From Mytilus edulis (lineage: Eukaryota; Mollusca; Bivalvia; Mytilida; Mytilidae), in the NCBI RefSeq assembly GCF_963676685.1, contig NC_092345.1, positions 85,253,592 through 85,317,591 on the forward strand: a stretch of 64,000 nucleotides of DNA, in the 5' to 3' direction. The notes beneath the pieces were generated by a model. It was not told the origin of the DNA, searched no databases, and worked only from the letters and a program-made list of their open reading frames with translations. This document shows positions 33,232 through 45,100 of this stretch, one piece after another. Every line of letters begins with the position of its first letter. Position 1 is the stretch's first letter. Made by a program: the position numbers and the translations under genes.

Positions 33232-33998
33232 GGGAGAGATCCGTTTGCGCCAAAAATACGTCCTTTTGCGCCACAACTTTTTTCTTCAATGCTCCGTTTG
33301 TGCCACCTGTTTTAAAATTACATGGTATCATTTGCGCCAAAAATAAAACATACGATTGCGCCAATTTGAAAAAAAATGACTTCCCTCCTCCTTTATTAGG
33401 ACTTTGAACCGGCAGTTTATACATGGCAAATGTTTCCTTTTCTGAAACATACTTTCTTCTTACTGCTGCTCCATGGGTACAATGTATGTAGTAGCTTGTG
33501 ACTTCCCTTTATTGTCCAAAAAGACAAATATTGAAGAATTAAATGCATAAAACCGTTCATAATAATTACTGGGGAATGCTTCAGCTCCATTACTGGTACG
33601 TCTTGCGGTCGATAGAGTTTCAGTCCATATGGATGGTGGAAACAAATCACTGTGTTATCAACATATGTGGTTAAACATAATCAGCAAAAGGTTTTATTTT
33701 CTTCTCTTTTGCATAACTTGAATTAAATATTAAGCAGAGCAATAAGTTTTCTTCTCTCTATGTATATGGACTGTCTAGTGCATTTCAAGTCATTTCTCTC
33801 CAGATGCTCATCTTCATGGTGCAATATCTCTGAACATATGATACTTTTTAAGCAAAAATGAGAATAAATAGATAGATATGTGTACAGGTAAATTGGCGCT
33901 AATGAGTTCCGAAAATTGGTGCAATTGATACATTTGGAAAAATATATTTGGCGCAAATGATACCCCTGAAAAACAGTAATTGGCGCAAAAGGACTGCT
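33232..33998 (-). mobile_element. degraded DNA transposon with GCGCCAAA subterminal repeats
   Basis: The left part (33238-33365) has TTTGCGCCAAAAAT and variants five times. The right part (33893-33982) has the inverse form, TTGGCGCAAA or close, four times. Between them lies a minus-strand MULE/FLYWCH-like remnant. The spacing and inverse orientation suggest subterminal inverted repeats. I could not define exact ends or a target-site duplication. Confidence 0.5.
33460..33645 (-). pseudogene. remnant of a MULE/FLYWCH-type transposase C-terminus
   Basis: The minus strand reads WTETLSTARRTSNGAEAFPS, then NYYERFYAFNSSIFVFLDN and KSQATTYI in one frame of about 60 codons. The pattern R-x-TSNGAEAF-x7-FYAFNSSIFVFLD-x6-QATTYI resembles the end of MULE-type transposase proteins with FLYWCH fingers that are abundant in molluscs. 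The rest of the protein is missing and other frames are broken, so it is a fossil. The family assignment is from memory of the pattern, not a search. Confidence 0.45.
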
Positions 33999-33999
33999 T

Positions 34000-35170
34000 C
34001 CCAAACAAGTGGCTGTAATAGGAGAAAGACATTAGTTTTGACAACTAGAAATTGATGACATGATGGAAAGGTTTTGAAAGTTTGCATTGCAACTTGTCAC
34101 CTACATAATCCTATTTACTGCAAGGGTTCTTGCTGATGGCAATGAACAATATCCAGGTAAAATCATAGTTAATAGCCTCATTTTGACCTGATGTTTTTTA
34201 AAAGTTTGAATATTATCAATTTTTTCAGACTTCACCATTTTGAAAACATTAAAATGCACTGATATGAAATCCATTTACATAGTTAAATCAGAAATCACAC
34301 AATTTATACAAGAGTCCTCTTCTCTGCCCCACAATTTCAAGAAAATTACATTTATGATGTTAAATATTTTTCCTTTGACATTTACATAAATTTGAAATGT
34401 AACCAATTTGAAATCAGCTCTCCTACATGGGTCCTAGTGGTATGGTAATTTTGAGCTGTTCTTATCTTTTATAGGCTGTTAGGTATTTTATTGTATATAA
34501 TCAGCAATACCTTTCTCTGAAATTGCAGACTGAATAAATTATAAATCAAATGGAATAATGATTACTGCAGAAAATTAGAATCGCCCTATTTTCTTTAATT
34601 TAATCTTTGTCAGTAGACAATGACTGTTTATTATTACTTTTGGAAATTAAAGATAGGTCTGTTTTCTTGCTTGTGATTTCCAAAGTAAAACAATAATATA
34701 TTTTTTTTAATGTCTTTACATTTTTTATTTAGGCTTAAGTAATTAATCATCATCCACATAACCTCTATAGCTCAATGAAATTAAAAGCTCAATGAATCAA
34801 TGGCATAAATCATAAAATCATAAAGAAGGAACTCCATTATAATTCCAATATGTTATACAGTCATAGACCAAGTCTCATACTAATTCTAGTCAAGTGTTTT
34901 ATGCCTGAAGATATTTTTTATTTTTTACTAAATCATGACATAAGACAATTACAATCATTTATGATATTATTATTTAAGGTTTATAACAAAATCTAGTCAA
35001 TTATACAAACTATTTATTGATTTGTAATGTTCTACTGTAATATTTAATTTTTACTGACTTTGCTTTCATTGACGTGCATTTATTTGACTAGGTAGAAAGC
35101 TTTAAGGAAATAGGATATTTGTTTTGTAGAATGAAAATGGTTTGAAAAGAATACATGTATTTAAACTTTA
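34000..35170. other. non-coding, nothing recognised
   Basis: AT-rich sequence without long frames or clear repeats. Confidence 0.5.
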
Positions 35171-35171
35171 A

Positions 35172-35240
35172 CTTCTTGCTTTAATACTTAAGATTTATCA
35201 TCTTGCTTTAATACTTAAGATTTATCATCTTGCTTTAATG
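35172..35240 (+). repeat. 27-bp tandem repeat, 2.5 copies
   Basis: The unit CTTGCTTTAATACTTAAGAT-TTATCAT is repeated twice exactly, plus a third CTTGCTTTAAT. Confidence 0.85.
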
Positions 35241-35785
35241 TTAGTGTAATAACAAAATGTAAATCAAACATTCCATTTGAAGTGGTGAAGTACATGGTGT
35301 TTTAAACTAATAAAATATTTATATTTTAAGTGGGAATAAAAACGTTTAAAAACATTTCAAGTTGGGTTAAAAGATAGTGAATGTTTTAATCAGTGAATGA
35401 ACCCTTTTATTTTTTATTGATGTTGATATTTCATTGTTATCTGAATAAATGTTATATTTCTTATAATACATTATTGTGTTATCATTTACAACCTTTTCTG
35501 AAGACCTCAATTCCACCATCTTCAGTTTCATAGTTTGTGTTAGAGGTACATACTCATTCACAGTAAAATGAATAACAAGAGAGAAGTATAAGTAGCAACC
35601 AAAAGAAGAGCAAAGAATGGAGTACTGGGTTTCAAGGAGATGTGGAATATGCAGAAATAAGCATCAACATAAATTGCCAAAAGGTTTTTAGAAGTCAAAA
35701 TACTGTCTCTAAAAATAGAAAGTTGTTAAGTTAATATGCCAAGCTCTAAAATGTCCCTAGTCGACTAAAGATATGAATAAAACAG
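35241..35785. other. non-coding, nothing recognised
   Basis: No gene or clear repeat. The minus open frame at 35367-35561 shows no domain. Confidence 0.5.
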
Positions 35786-35789
35786 GCAA

Positions 35790-35990
35790 TATATACCAAA
35801 AGGGATATTGAAACCCATAAGTAGAAAACAAACAATGCCATGGCAAAAAAGAAAAAAAGATGAAAGACAAACAACAGTAACCAAAAGACAACATAGCTAA
35901 CTAGACTGGGCAAAAACTTTCGGTGGTCTTAGATGTTCCGGAAGGATAACAAAATCCTGCTACCATTTGTCACCCTTTGTGTTGCTCTGA
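35790..35990 (+). repeat. mussel dispersed repeat R2, diverged copy 2
   Basis: It shares CAATGCCATGGC, AAAGACAAACA, GGTGGTCTTAGATGTTCCGG and CAAAATCCTGCT in the same order as 29690-29935. Confidence 0.65.
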
Positions 35991-35999
35991 CATGCATGT

Positions 36000-36785
36000 A
36001 CACATTTGAGGAAATTAGGATGTGGTCTCAACATTTGGAACATATCTGTCATCATCTGGGAAAAAGATATTTGGCATAACGGTCAACCAACTTGTGCATA
36101 ATTGTGTCCGTAAAACATTTGAAAGTATGATTTCAACTTCATACTTGGAACTTTTTGTTTCACTAGCTTCTTTGTAAGCAGAAACCCTCTTTGAATTTGA
36201 ATAAGATAGGACAAGAAAGAACTGCTGACAAGGTGCCTGACTGGGGACATGCACTGGAATACATGGCGTAGTTAACTAGTTTATTTGATATCTCAATATC
36301 CTACCTTTCAATGCCAACATGTGGACAAAATAAATGTAGATGAAAGAGAAAACAATGAAAAATTGGACAGGAAAATAACCTCTTTACTCTAATAAAATTA
36401 TATTGTGGGTATTATGAATAACAAAAGCAAGCACAAAAACAAATACTAATATACCGTATTAAAGAATGCTCAAAGTAATTAATAGCAAGTTCAAAAACTT
36501 TATTTGGATCTTAAATAAAGATACGATTTACTACAGAATCAAGTACAAACAAGCCAATAACACTTATATAGCGTATTGGATAACAAACAGTGAGAACCCT
36601 TCAATTTCCAGTCAAAATTGTTTGAGCTAAAAGCAAAAATTTCACCTAACTTAGTTCGATGATTTCTGATGATTATTGTTTGTTATTTGTTGCTGTATAT
36701 CATATTTTTTTCGTTTTTTGTTTTGTACATAAATAAGGCCGTTTATTGGATCTATTGAATTGTTCTACATTTTTCATTTCAATCA
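36000..36785. other. non-coding, nothing recognised
   Basis: AT-rich, no gene seen. Confidence 0.5.
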
Positions 36786-36789
36786 ATAT

Positions 36790-36920
36790 TTAGTTCACTA
36801 TGCGGTGTGGGCAATGCTCATTGTTAAAGACCGCACAGTGAGCCATAGTTGTTAACGTCTATGTCGTATTGATCTCTGATGAAGAGTTGTCTCATTGGCA
36901 ATCATACCAGTCAATCTATA
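36790..36920 (-). repeat. mussel dispersed repeat R3, reverse fragment
   Basis: GGTGTGGGCAATGCTCATTG, AAGACCGCACAGTGA, then GAGTTGTCTCATTGGCAATC and ATACCA. The last part is the reverse complement of the R3 head GTATGAGTGCCAATGAGACA seen at 43613 and 56617. Confidence 0.7.
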
Positions 36921-37790
36921 TTATCAATAATTCAGCTAGGGTAATTTCTTTGAAAAAAAGTTTTGTAGGAAAACAACTTCGGTTAACTTGATAACCAAAA
37001 CAACTGCAAATTAATATGAAAATGAGGTTTTGGCGCGTTTAAATCTTTCCAATGTGTCAATTATAATATTACGTACTTAATTAAACATAAATTATATGAA
37101 TTTGCTTCTAGAGATACTAAATTATCCCATACGGATAAATTTAAAATAAGAATTTATACTGGGGATCATCATCATACAACCCCTTATATGACACCAATGC
37201 GTTGAAGAGAAATATTTAAAAAAGCAAACAACATTCAATCATCACTTTCACCTTTGGATTTTCAGTGGTAATCGATGATTAAAATAGATGGTTCCTAAAT
37301 ATTTTATGTTGACTCCAGAAAGTTAAACCAAATAACCAACCAAAACTTATACCCATTACCGTATATATATGATATATAAACAGTGTAAGGAAAAGCTCGT
37401 TATTTTTATTTTTTAAGACATGAAGACGAATTTGTAAAATTTCAGTGTACAAGAAAGACCGAAAGAAGAGGTTATTTGCGATCCACGACGGTTTATTTAC
37501 ATTTGCGCATGAGAGTGGGATACTCAACTTTAAATGGAAATACAAAAAAACTGTCTGAGTCTGATATGCAATATTATTAGACATGATGCTTTTTTTATTT
37601 AGATATTGACCGATCTTAAACATTCGTTCTTTTTTGAAGAGTAGAAGACTGTACAATTAAGATGTAAAAACTTTGAAGTTTCAAATGTTGCAAAGAGTTG
37701 AATTTCAAGGAAATTAAATTGTGCGAAAATAGAGATTCATACTAACTGAAGTGGCATTTTGTGAGGTCTTTCGGAGTTGACCATTTTGAT
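36921..37790. other. non-coding, nothing recognised
   Basis: The minus open frame at 37279-37656 (125 codons) shows no recognisable domain and I do not call it. Confidence 0.5.
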
Positions 37791-37793
37791 AAT

Positions 37794-40700
37794 TAAGGTC
37801 TTTCCTTTTACAAAAGGGAAAGACCTTACTGTATTTCTTCTGTTTATTATTATTAAGGTCTTTCCTTTTACAAAAGGGAAAGACCTTACTGTATTTCTTC
37901 TGTTTATTATTATTCTTTTTCCGCCAAACTTTGACGAAGTTAGCAGCCTTAACCGTAAGACGTGTCGCTTTCATGTTCACACTTTGTATCGGTGTCATAT
38001 ATACCTATCTAGAACTCACCCTGTTAGTCGAAATATTTTGTCGGTTCGGAGTAATTCCTCCGAAACCAAAAAACCTTGTTATCGTTCCAACACCGTAACC
38101 GTAATAGGTAGAAAATAAACGAAGGGTGAAATTTGTTCAGGACCAGACCCCGGTTCTTCGTTACATTTGGATCGAAAAGATTCAACGACTCATTGGTAGG
38201 GTTATGCCCCTATGAAAATTAACCGGTGTCGGTGGACAACCAAAACTCAAAAACCGTAAGTCGTAGAGACCTAGGATCTTCACCATTCATCATCAATTCA
38301 TGTGACTTTGAAAAATACCTCAAGGTCAAATGTGTATGTTGACCTTGACCTTTGACCTAACACCTTGTTATCAGAACAACTCAGAAACCATTATACTTAC
38401 AGAAGTTTTAAATAGTGGAAAATGTTTGGGTCATTACGGGGCAACTTTGTTACATTTTGACCGAAGAGATTTGACCTTTTTGTAAGGGGCATAACCCCTG
38501 TTTTAGGTTTCTGAAAAGACAAAATCAGCATTTACTATATAACCAAAGGTCCTAGACCCATGGGGTCTTCAGCAATGACATTGGGGACCAATGACCTTGA
38601 CAAAGGTCAAAAGGTCAAAGGTCAAGGTCATGTACCAGATAGCGAATTTAGTGATTTTAACCTTATTTAAGGGATTTTCAATGTGTTTTAAAGATTTTCA
38701 GTGTGTTTTAAAGCTGTTTAAGGTTGACCTTGACCTTTGACCTTAAAACTTTTAAGTCGATATCTCAAAAACGATTGTACTTACAGAAATAGTAAATAGT
38801 GAAAAACGCGTTGAGGTGGATGAGGCGCAACTTTTTGACATTTGACCGAAGAGATTTGACCTTTCTATAAGGGGCATAACCCTTGTTTTAGATTTCTGAA
38901 AAGGCAAAATCAGCTTTTACTGTATAACCAAAGGTCCTAGACCCATGGGGTCTTCAGCAATGACATTGGGGACTAATGACCTTGACAAAGGTCAAAAGGT
39001 CAAAGGTCAAGGTCATGTCCCATATAGCAAATTATGTTTTTTTTACCTTATTTAAAAGATATTCAGTGTGTTTTAAAGCTTTTCAATACATTCTACGTCT
39101 ATTGGAACATGTATTTTACATTACAAAAGGAAAGACCTCTCAATTGTTCAAGAACAATTGACATTTTAATTATTATTATTATTATTAAGGTCTTTCCTTT
39201 TACTAAAGGGAAAGACCTTACTGTATTTCTTTTGTTTATTATTATTATTCTTCCGTTAAACTTTGACAAATTTAGCCGCGTTAACCGTAAGACGTGTCGC
39301 TTTCATATTCACACTTTGTATAGGTGTCATGAATACCTATCTGGAACTCACCCTGTGAGTCGAAATATTTTGTCGGTTCGGAGTAATCCCTCCGAAACCC
39401 AAAAACCTTGTTATCGTTCCAACACCATAACCGTAATAGGTAGAAAAAAAACAAAGGGTGAAATTTGTTCAGGACCAGACCTCGGTTCTTCGTTACATTT
39501 GGATCGAAAAGATTCAACGACTCATTGGTAGGGTTATGCCCCTATGAAAATTAACCGGTGTCGGTTGGCCACCAAAACTCAGAAACCGTAAGTCGTAGAC
39601 ACCTAGGATCTTCACCATTCATCATCAATTCATGTATCTTTGAAAAATACCTCAAGGTCAAATTTGTATGTTGACCTTGACCTTTGACCTAACACCTTGT
39701 TATGGGATAATCTCAGAAACCATTATACTTACAGAAGTTTTAAATAGTGGAAAATGTTTGGGTCATTACGGCACAACTTTGTTACATTTTGACCGAAGAG
39801 ATTTGACCTTTTTTTAAGGGGCATAACACCTGTTTTAGGTTTCTGGAAAGACAAAATCATCTTTTACTATATAACCAAAGGTCCTAGACCCATGGGGTCT
39901 TCGGCAATGACATTGGGGACTAATGACCTTGACAAAGGTCAAAAGGTCAAAGGTCAAGGTCATGTCCCATATAGCCAATTTGGTGTTTTTAACCTTATTT
40001 AAAGGTTTTTCAGTGTGTTTTAAAGCTTTTCAATACATTCTACGTCTATTTGAACATGTATTTTACATTACAAAAGGAAAGACCTCTCAATTGTTCAAGA
40101 ACAATTGACAGTTTAATTATTATTATTATTCTTTTTCCGCCAAACTTTGACAAATTTAGCCGCGTTAACCGTAAGACGTGTCGCTTTCATGTTCACACTT
40201 TGTATCGGTGTCATGAATACCTATCTGGAACTCACCCTGTTAGTCGAAATATTTTGTCGGTTCGGAGTTATCCCTCCGAAACCCAAAAACCTTGTTATCG
40301 TTCCAACACCGTAACCGTAATAGGTAGAAAAAAAACAAAGGGTGAAATTTGTTCAGGACCAGACCCTGGTTCTTCGTTACATTTGGATCGAAAAGATTCA
40401 ACGACTCATTGGTAGGGTTATGCCCCTATGAAAATTAACCGGTGTCGGTTGGCCACCAAAACTCAGAAACCGTAAGTCGTAGACACCTAGGATCTTCACC
40501 ATTCATCATCAATTCATGTATCTTTGAAAAATACCTCAAGGTCAAATTTGTATGTTGACCTTGACCTTTGACCTAACACCTTGTTATGGGATAATCTCAG
40601 AAACCATTATACTTACAGAAGTTTTAAATAATGGAAAATGTTTGGGTCATTATGGCGCAACTTTGTTACATTTTGACCGAAGAGATTTGACCTTTCTGTA

Positions 40701-41365
40701 AGGGGCATAACCCCTGATTTAGGTTTCTGAAAAGACAAAATCAGCTTTTACTATATAACCAAAGGTCCTAGACCCGTGGGGTCTTCACCAATGACATTGC
40801 GGACTAATGACCTTGACAAAGGTCACAAGGTCAAAGGTCAAGGTCATGTCCCAGATAGCGAATTATGTGTTTTTGACCTTATTTTAAGCATTTTGAGTGT
40901 GTTTTAAGTGTTTTTAAGGTTGACCTTGACCTTTGACCTTTCAACTTTTTAGTCGATATCTCAAAAACGGTTAATCTTACAGAAATAGTAAACAGTGAAA
41001 AATGTTAAGGTGACTGAGGCACAACTTTTTTACATTTTGACCGAAAGGATTTGACATATTCTTAAGGGGCATAACCGCCGTTAACGGTTTCTGAAAAGGT
41101 AAAATTAGCTTTAACTCTTGAACGAAAAGTCCTAGACCCATGGGGTCTTTTACAATGACATTGTGGACCAATGACCTTCACAAAGGTCACAAGGTCAAAA
41201 GTCAAGGTCATGTCCAAATTATCGAATTTATTGTTTTTGTCATTTTTTAGCGGTTTTATGTGTGTTTGAGAGCTTTTCAATGCATTCTACGCCTATTGCA
41301 ACATGTACTTTACATTTCGAAAAGGAAAGACCTCTCAATTGTTCAAGAACAATTGACATTTTAAT
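37794..41365 (+). repeat. tandem array of three GGTCTTTCC elements (M4)
   Basis: Three units of about 0.95-1.35 kb lie head to tail (37794-39175, 39187-40125, 40126-41365). Each full unit opens with the hairpin AAGGTCTTTCCTTTT / AAAAGGGAAAGACCTT, present twice in unit 1 and lost in unit 3. It continues CCGCCAAACTTTGAC and CCGTAAGACGTGTCGCTTTC, and closes with AAAAGGAAAGACCTCTCAAT plus the palindrome CAATTGTTCAAGAACAATTG. The AGGTCTTTCCTTTT start and AAAAGGAAAGACCT end are inverted repeats. Unit 1 and unit 3 also hold an internal duplication of the AGGTCA-rich block. Frames of 113-165 codons in the array are conserved only because the DNA is. Confidence 0.88.
38575..38637 (+). promoter_or_regulatory. 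cluster of AGGTCA half-sites inside M4
   Basis: CTTGACAAAGGTCAAAAGGT continues as CAAAGGTCAAGGTCATG. It reads as AGGTCA repeated with spacers of 2, 1 and 0, so it includes a perfect DR1 (AGGTCA-A-AGGTCA). The same block recurs near 38985, 39930, 40820 and 41180, and inverted TGACCTTGACCTTTGACC blocks lie near 38340, 38725, 39672, 40557 and 40920. Receptor binding is inferred from the motif only. Confidence 0.6.
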
Positions 41366-41509
41366 TGTTTTTATAGTACTTCGAACCTCGAAAATAAAAC
41401 CACATCTGTAAAAATGTCTCAGTTTTGAAATTAGCCATCATTCATATCCATTTTTACGATATGGGCAAAGGAATCTATTACGGCCTACCTGAAATGAATT
41501 GCGCATCTT

Positions 41510-41635
41510 AACCAATCAGTTAGTTTCGGACACACAGAAGAAGGGACGGACGGAAAAAAGGACATACGGACGGAAAGACGGACGGACAATGTGATGGCTA
41601 TATATGCTCCTGCAAATTTTTCGGGGAGCAAAATA
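41510..41635 (+). repeat. GGACGGACGGA-rich repeat tail
   Basis: GGGACGGACGGAAAAAAGGA, CGGACGGAAAGACGGACGGA, then TTCGGGGAGCAAAATAA. This is a simple-sequence-rich end of a dispersed repeat. Confidence 0.6.
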
Positions 41636-41690
41636 AGATATTATTTCGGAAGTGGTAGTGAAAACAACAATACAAATAGACATGAAAGTG

Positions 41691-41713
41691 CCCCCCCCCC
41701 CCCCCCCCCCCCC
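41691..41713 (+). repeat. poly-C tract, 23 nt
   Basis: Uninterrupted run of 23 C. Length may be unreliable. Confidence 0.9.
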
Positions 41714-42061
41714 TCACTGCATTACATTAAGTATGGAAAGTATTGACCAACATTTCATTATTTCCTTATGCGAACTGTTGAGCGTCTTTTTTTCAATGAA
41801 CACTACAGAACACTCAAACTTTATACAAAACTACACGCATATACAATTAAAAGACTAAGGTATCAACAGAACATAATAATTACTCTACAGAATGCAAAAC
41901 TCAACTAATTCGAATTTTAATATATTTTTAATGAGAAAAATTTACATGACTGGTTGATTCTTACGGTAAAAGGATCGTTACCCTTGGAGAAGACAGAAGA
42001 AAGTACAGATTTTCCCAGTTTTATATTCTCATAAAGAAAAACAATTAGTATTTTTAATTAT

Positions 42062-42168
42062 TTAAGGAATGTTCACGATGGTTCCTGTCCTCAGTGATTT
42101 GGTGCAGTATTGAGTAAGCTTAGAGTTGAAAATGACTTCATCAGGTAAAACTTCACATGATGCTTGAC
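42062..42168 (-). CDS. oxidoreductase exon 7: C-terminus and stop
   Basis: It encodes QASCEVLPDEVIFNSKLTQY then CTKSLRTGTIVNIP and TAA. The helix with CTKSLRTG corresponds to the CE-x-S-x-x-TG end of the family. Acceptor TTTCAG. Confidence 0.82.
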
Positions 42169-45100
42169 CTGAAATGTACAAAACACCATTTTACTGTTAC
42201 TTCTAAAGTATATAATGATTATTTTCGTTTTCAATGATTGTTGGATTTAATAAACATCTGAGGCAAAATTTGTATTTGTATCGTCGAACTTAACATGATT
42301 TCCAACAGTAAGTTAAAACATCATAATCGTGTCAATATATGATTGAAGAATCATCTTTTCAAAATTACCATTCATCAAATATCCGCATTGCATTTCGGCT
42401 AATTTTTCAAAACACTAGAAGAAGAAATGAGTTAGTTTTGCATAAACCATGTGTCCTAACAAGCGGTGATCATGTCAGTGCTGAAACCGATCGTTTGATT
42501 GGTGAAAACCTTTGTTCAAACAGTGCTGCGGTCGACTAATATATATATTATAACCACCAATGAATAAATACCCTGTATGTTCCTATATATGAATTTTGAG
42601 CATATCTGTTATGTTCCCGTGGTCAGTATGTTATATTTGATATGTTTTCGGAAGTTGTTTTTTGTTGTTGCTTTGTATCTATATGATGGGTAAAGCCCTT
42701 TTCGACTGCTTTTTATAGTTTATTTATTATTTTTATCACATCATGTTGAAATGAGTAATCATGTCGCCTTTTTATGCAAAAAGTATACTATTCTTATTGG
42801 GCCATTCTTATTACAACTAATTGAAGTATGCATACTTATCGGTCTTATACGCAGAAAGCGAGAAATTCTAATCAATTGGTTAAACAATCGTTCATATATT
42901 TCCTTACATTTACCACTTCCTAGTTGCCTGGATGGAGACTTTGGTTGCCATTTCATTAATATGCAGTATAACAATACATTTTATATAGAAAACGCAAAAT
43001 TATAATCTTGAGTTAGTATATAATTTCTTTAATTTCATTTGTGAAGCAAACACCTTAGTAAAGTAAGGTCGGATAGTACAACATATCGATATTTAATTGC
43101 GTTTTACCATTAATAACATCTATGAAATGTTGTTTTTCCATTCTGTAAGCCTCATAAAATCGAGGTAAACCATTTTGTTCTATCGTATCCAATAGACGTC
43201 CATCTTCATTCCACAACTGAAGATGTGTGGTAGATGGATTCTCTATACAAAGCATCCCCTTTTCTCCTAGTACCTGAAAACATTTTACATCTTGAATCTT
43301 GAAATTAAAGTTTTCTTAGTATTCCAGTATTTTTACTGTAAAAAAATCAGCCAAAATTTTTTTTTTAAATATCAGAATGATACTACAAGGTCTGTAGTTG
43401 CAGCACCGATCTGATCACATACACATATATCGATTTCCGTGTGCGCTGAATTCGTTTCTCGAATAACCTGCATTCGCTATGTTAGAAAACAAAAGTTTGG
43501 AAAGCGAATAATTAAAACTAGAGCATAAACATTAAATACTAGGCACAAACAGAGCAACCAAAACACTATATGGTCAACTTAAATTAAGGAATTTGCAGCC
43601 ATTATAAGTAAGAAGATGTGGTATGAGTGCCAATGAGACAACTTTCCAATCATATCAAAATGTACAAAAAGTAAACAATTATAGATCAAAGTACGGCCTT
43701 CAACATGGAGTCTTTGCTCACACCGAACAGCAAGCTATAAAGGTCCCTAAAATGACTAGTGTTATACTATTCCCACTGGAAAACCAATTGTCGAAAGGTG
43801 TTTCAGTTGTAATCATATGACATTTCCTAATTAGACAAATTATAACTAAATGTATTCCACGTCTTATGCAACAGAATCCATTTCTATAATGATCTAGTAT
43901 TGTTTACAGATATTAATGTGTTGTAAAATTTGCTAATTTATAAAATATAATTGCCTAAGCAAGCTTTTGCTATCTCAACGTTCTTACTTCAAATCTCTGA
44001 TCGTAGCCATAAGGAACCCCTCGTACATTTTCAATATATCCAACAAGTCCGCTAGGAAATTTAAGCATAATCATGGCACACTCGACATCGTTACATTCTT
44101 TAAACATCGGATTTTTGGCATGTCCAAAGCATACTGCACTTTCTGGTCTTTCTCCAGACAACCAGCATATCAAATCAAGTTCGTGTATAGCGCTGTCTAC
44201 AACTATACCTCCTATAATAGTCAGAAACTTAGTAATTAATAAAATAGTCACAGTCTGGTAACAGAACTTTTAAATACATCAAACTTTAACCTTTGGCATG
44301 CATCTTTCTCGGTTGTTTTTATGTCTATTTTCTTAAACTTACACTGTATCTGACTAAGACGGAAATTACGTAGAAATAGACAATGACATTTCTGGCATAA
44401 TATTACTTCTAACAATACTGTTTACTATTGCAACGCAGTTTAACATCACAGGGTTAGCAGATTTAAATTTTGTTACTATAGTAATCAATGTTTTTTTATT
44501 TTTTTTTAGTATTTCGTTTTTTCAGTATACGGATATGGATAGTAAACTACACATTGCTGGAAAACAAAGAAATAATGTTATTAACGTCAAATACGTGGAT
44601 AATGTAATACAAATAGACAGGAAATACTAAATAAAATTAAAAACATTGATTAACAAAATTTAAATCTGCTAACCGAGTCCCTGTGTTTAACATAACTCAT
44701 GAAACTTTAATTTAGCATGTTAACAGATTGTATGTATCATAACATGGTATCCCAGTGACAGAACCGAGAACTACGCCTAACTGTTACTTGGATAAATGGT
44801 ATACAGTTAATTCGGAGTTTTGTCTTAATTTAAAACTATTTAAGTTTCTTTTATTCAACATCTGCAGTAAGGCAATATTTCTCATAAAAAAGGCATGTTA
44901 AATAGACACGTATGAATGTTGAGTTCCATAACCGATAAAGATGACGCTCACTTCAATTATAGTCATAAAAGGTAAAGAGGAAATTTTGTGTTATACAGTG
45001 AACCGTGCACACACATTCACTTAGTACTGTTAATACAGAACTTACCGCTCGACTTTAAATAATCTGCATTAATCCATGCTGGAAGCTCACGTGCAACTAG

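Noticed and set aside
37279..37656. 125-codon minus-strand frame
   Set aside because: AT-rich, no domain and no supporting splice sites recognised.
37777..40415. Open frames of 113, 165 and 121 codons with similar proteins in the GGTCTTTCC array
   Set aside because: They are translations of the tandem repeat units. Similarity follows from DNA identity, there is no domain, and frames end in the repeat.
43055..43107. C-terminus of the oxidoreductase read straight on to the stop at 43055
   Set aside because: The donor AATG|GTAAAA and the exon at 42062-42168 restore the family C-terminus in frame.
43623..43820. 65-codon frame starting MSANETT
   Set aside because: It is the translation of repeat R3; the same MSANETT start occurs at 56628 for the same reason.
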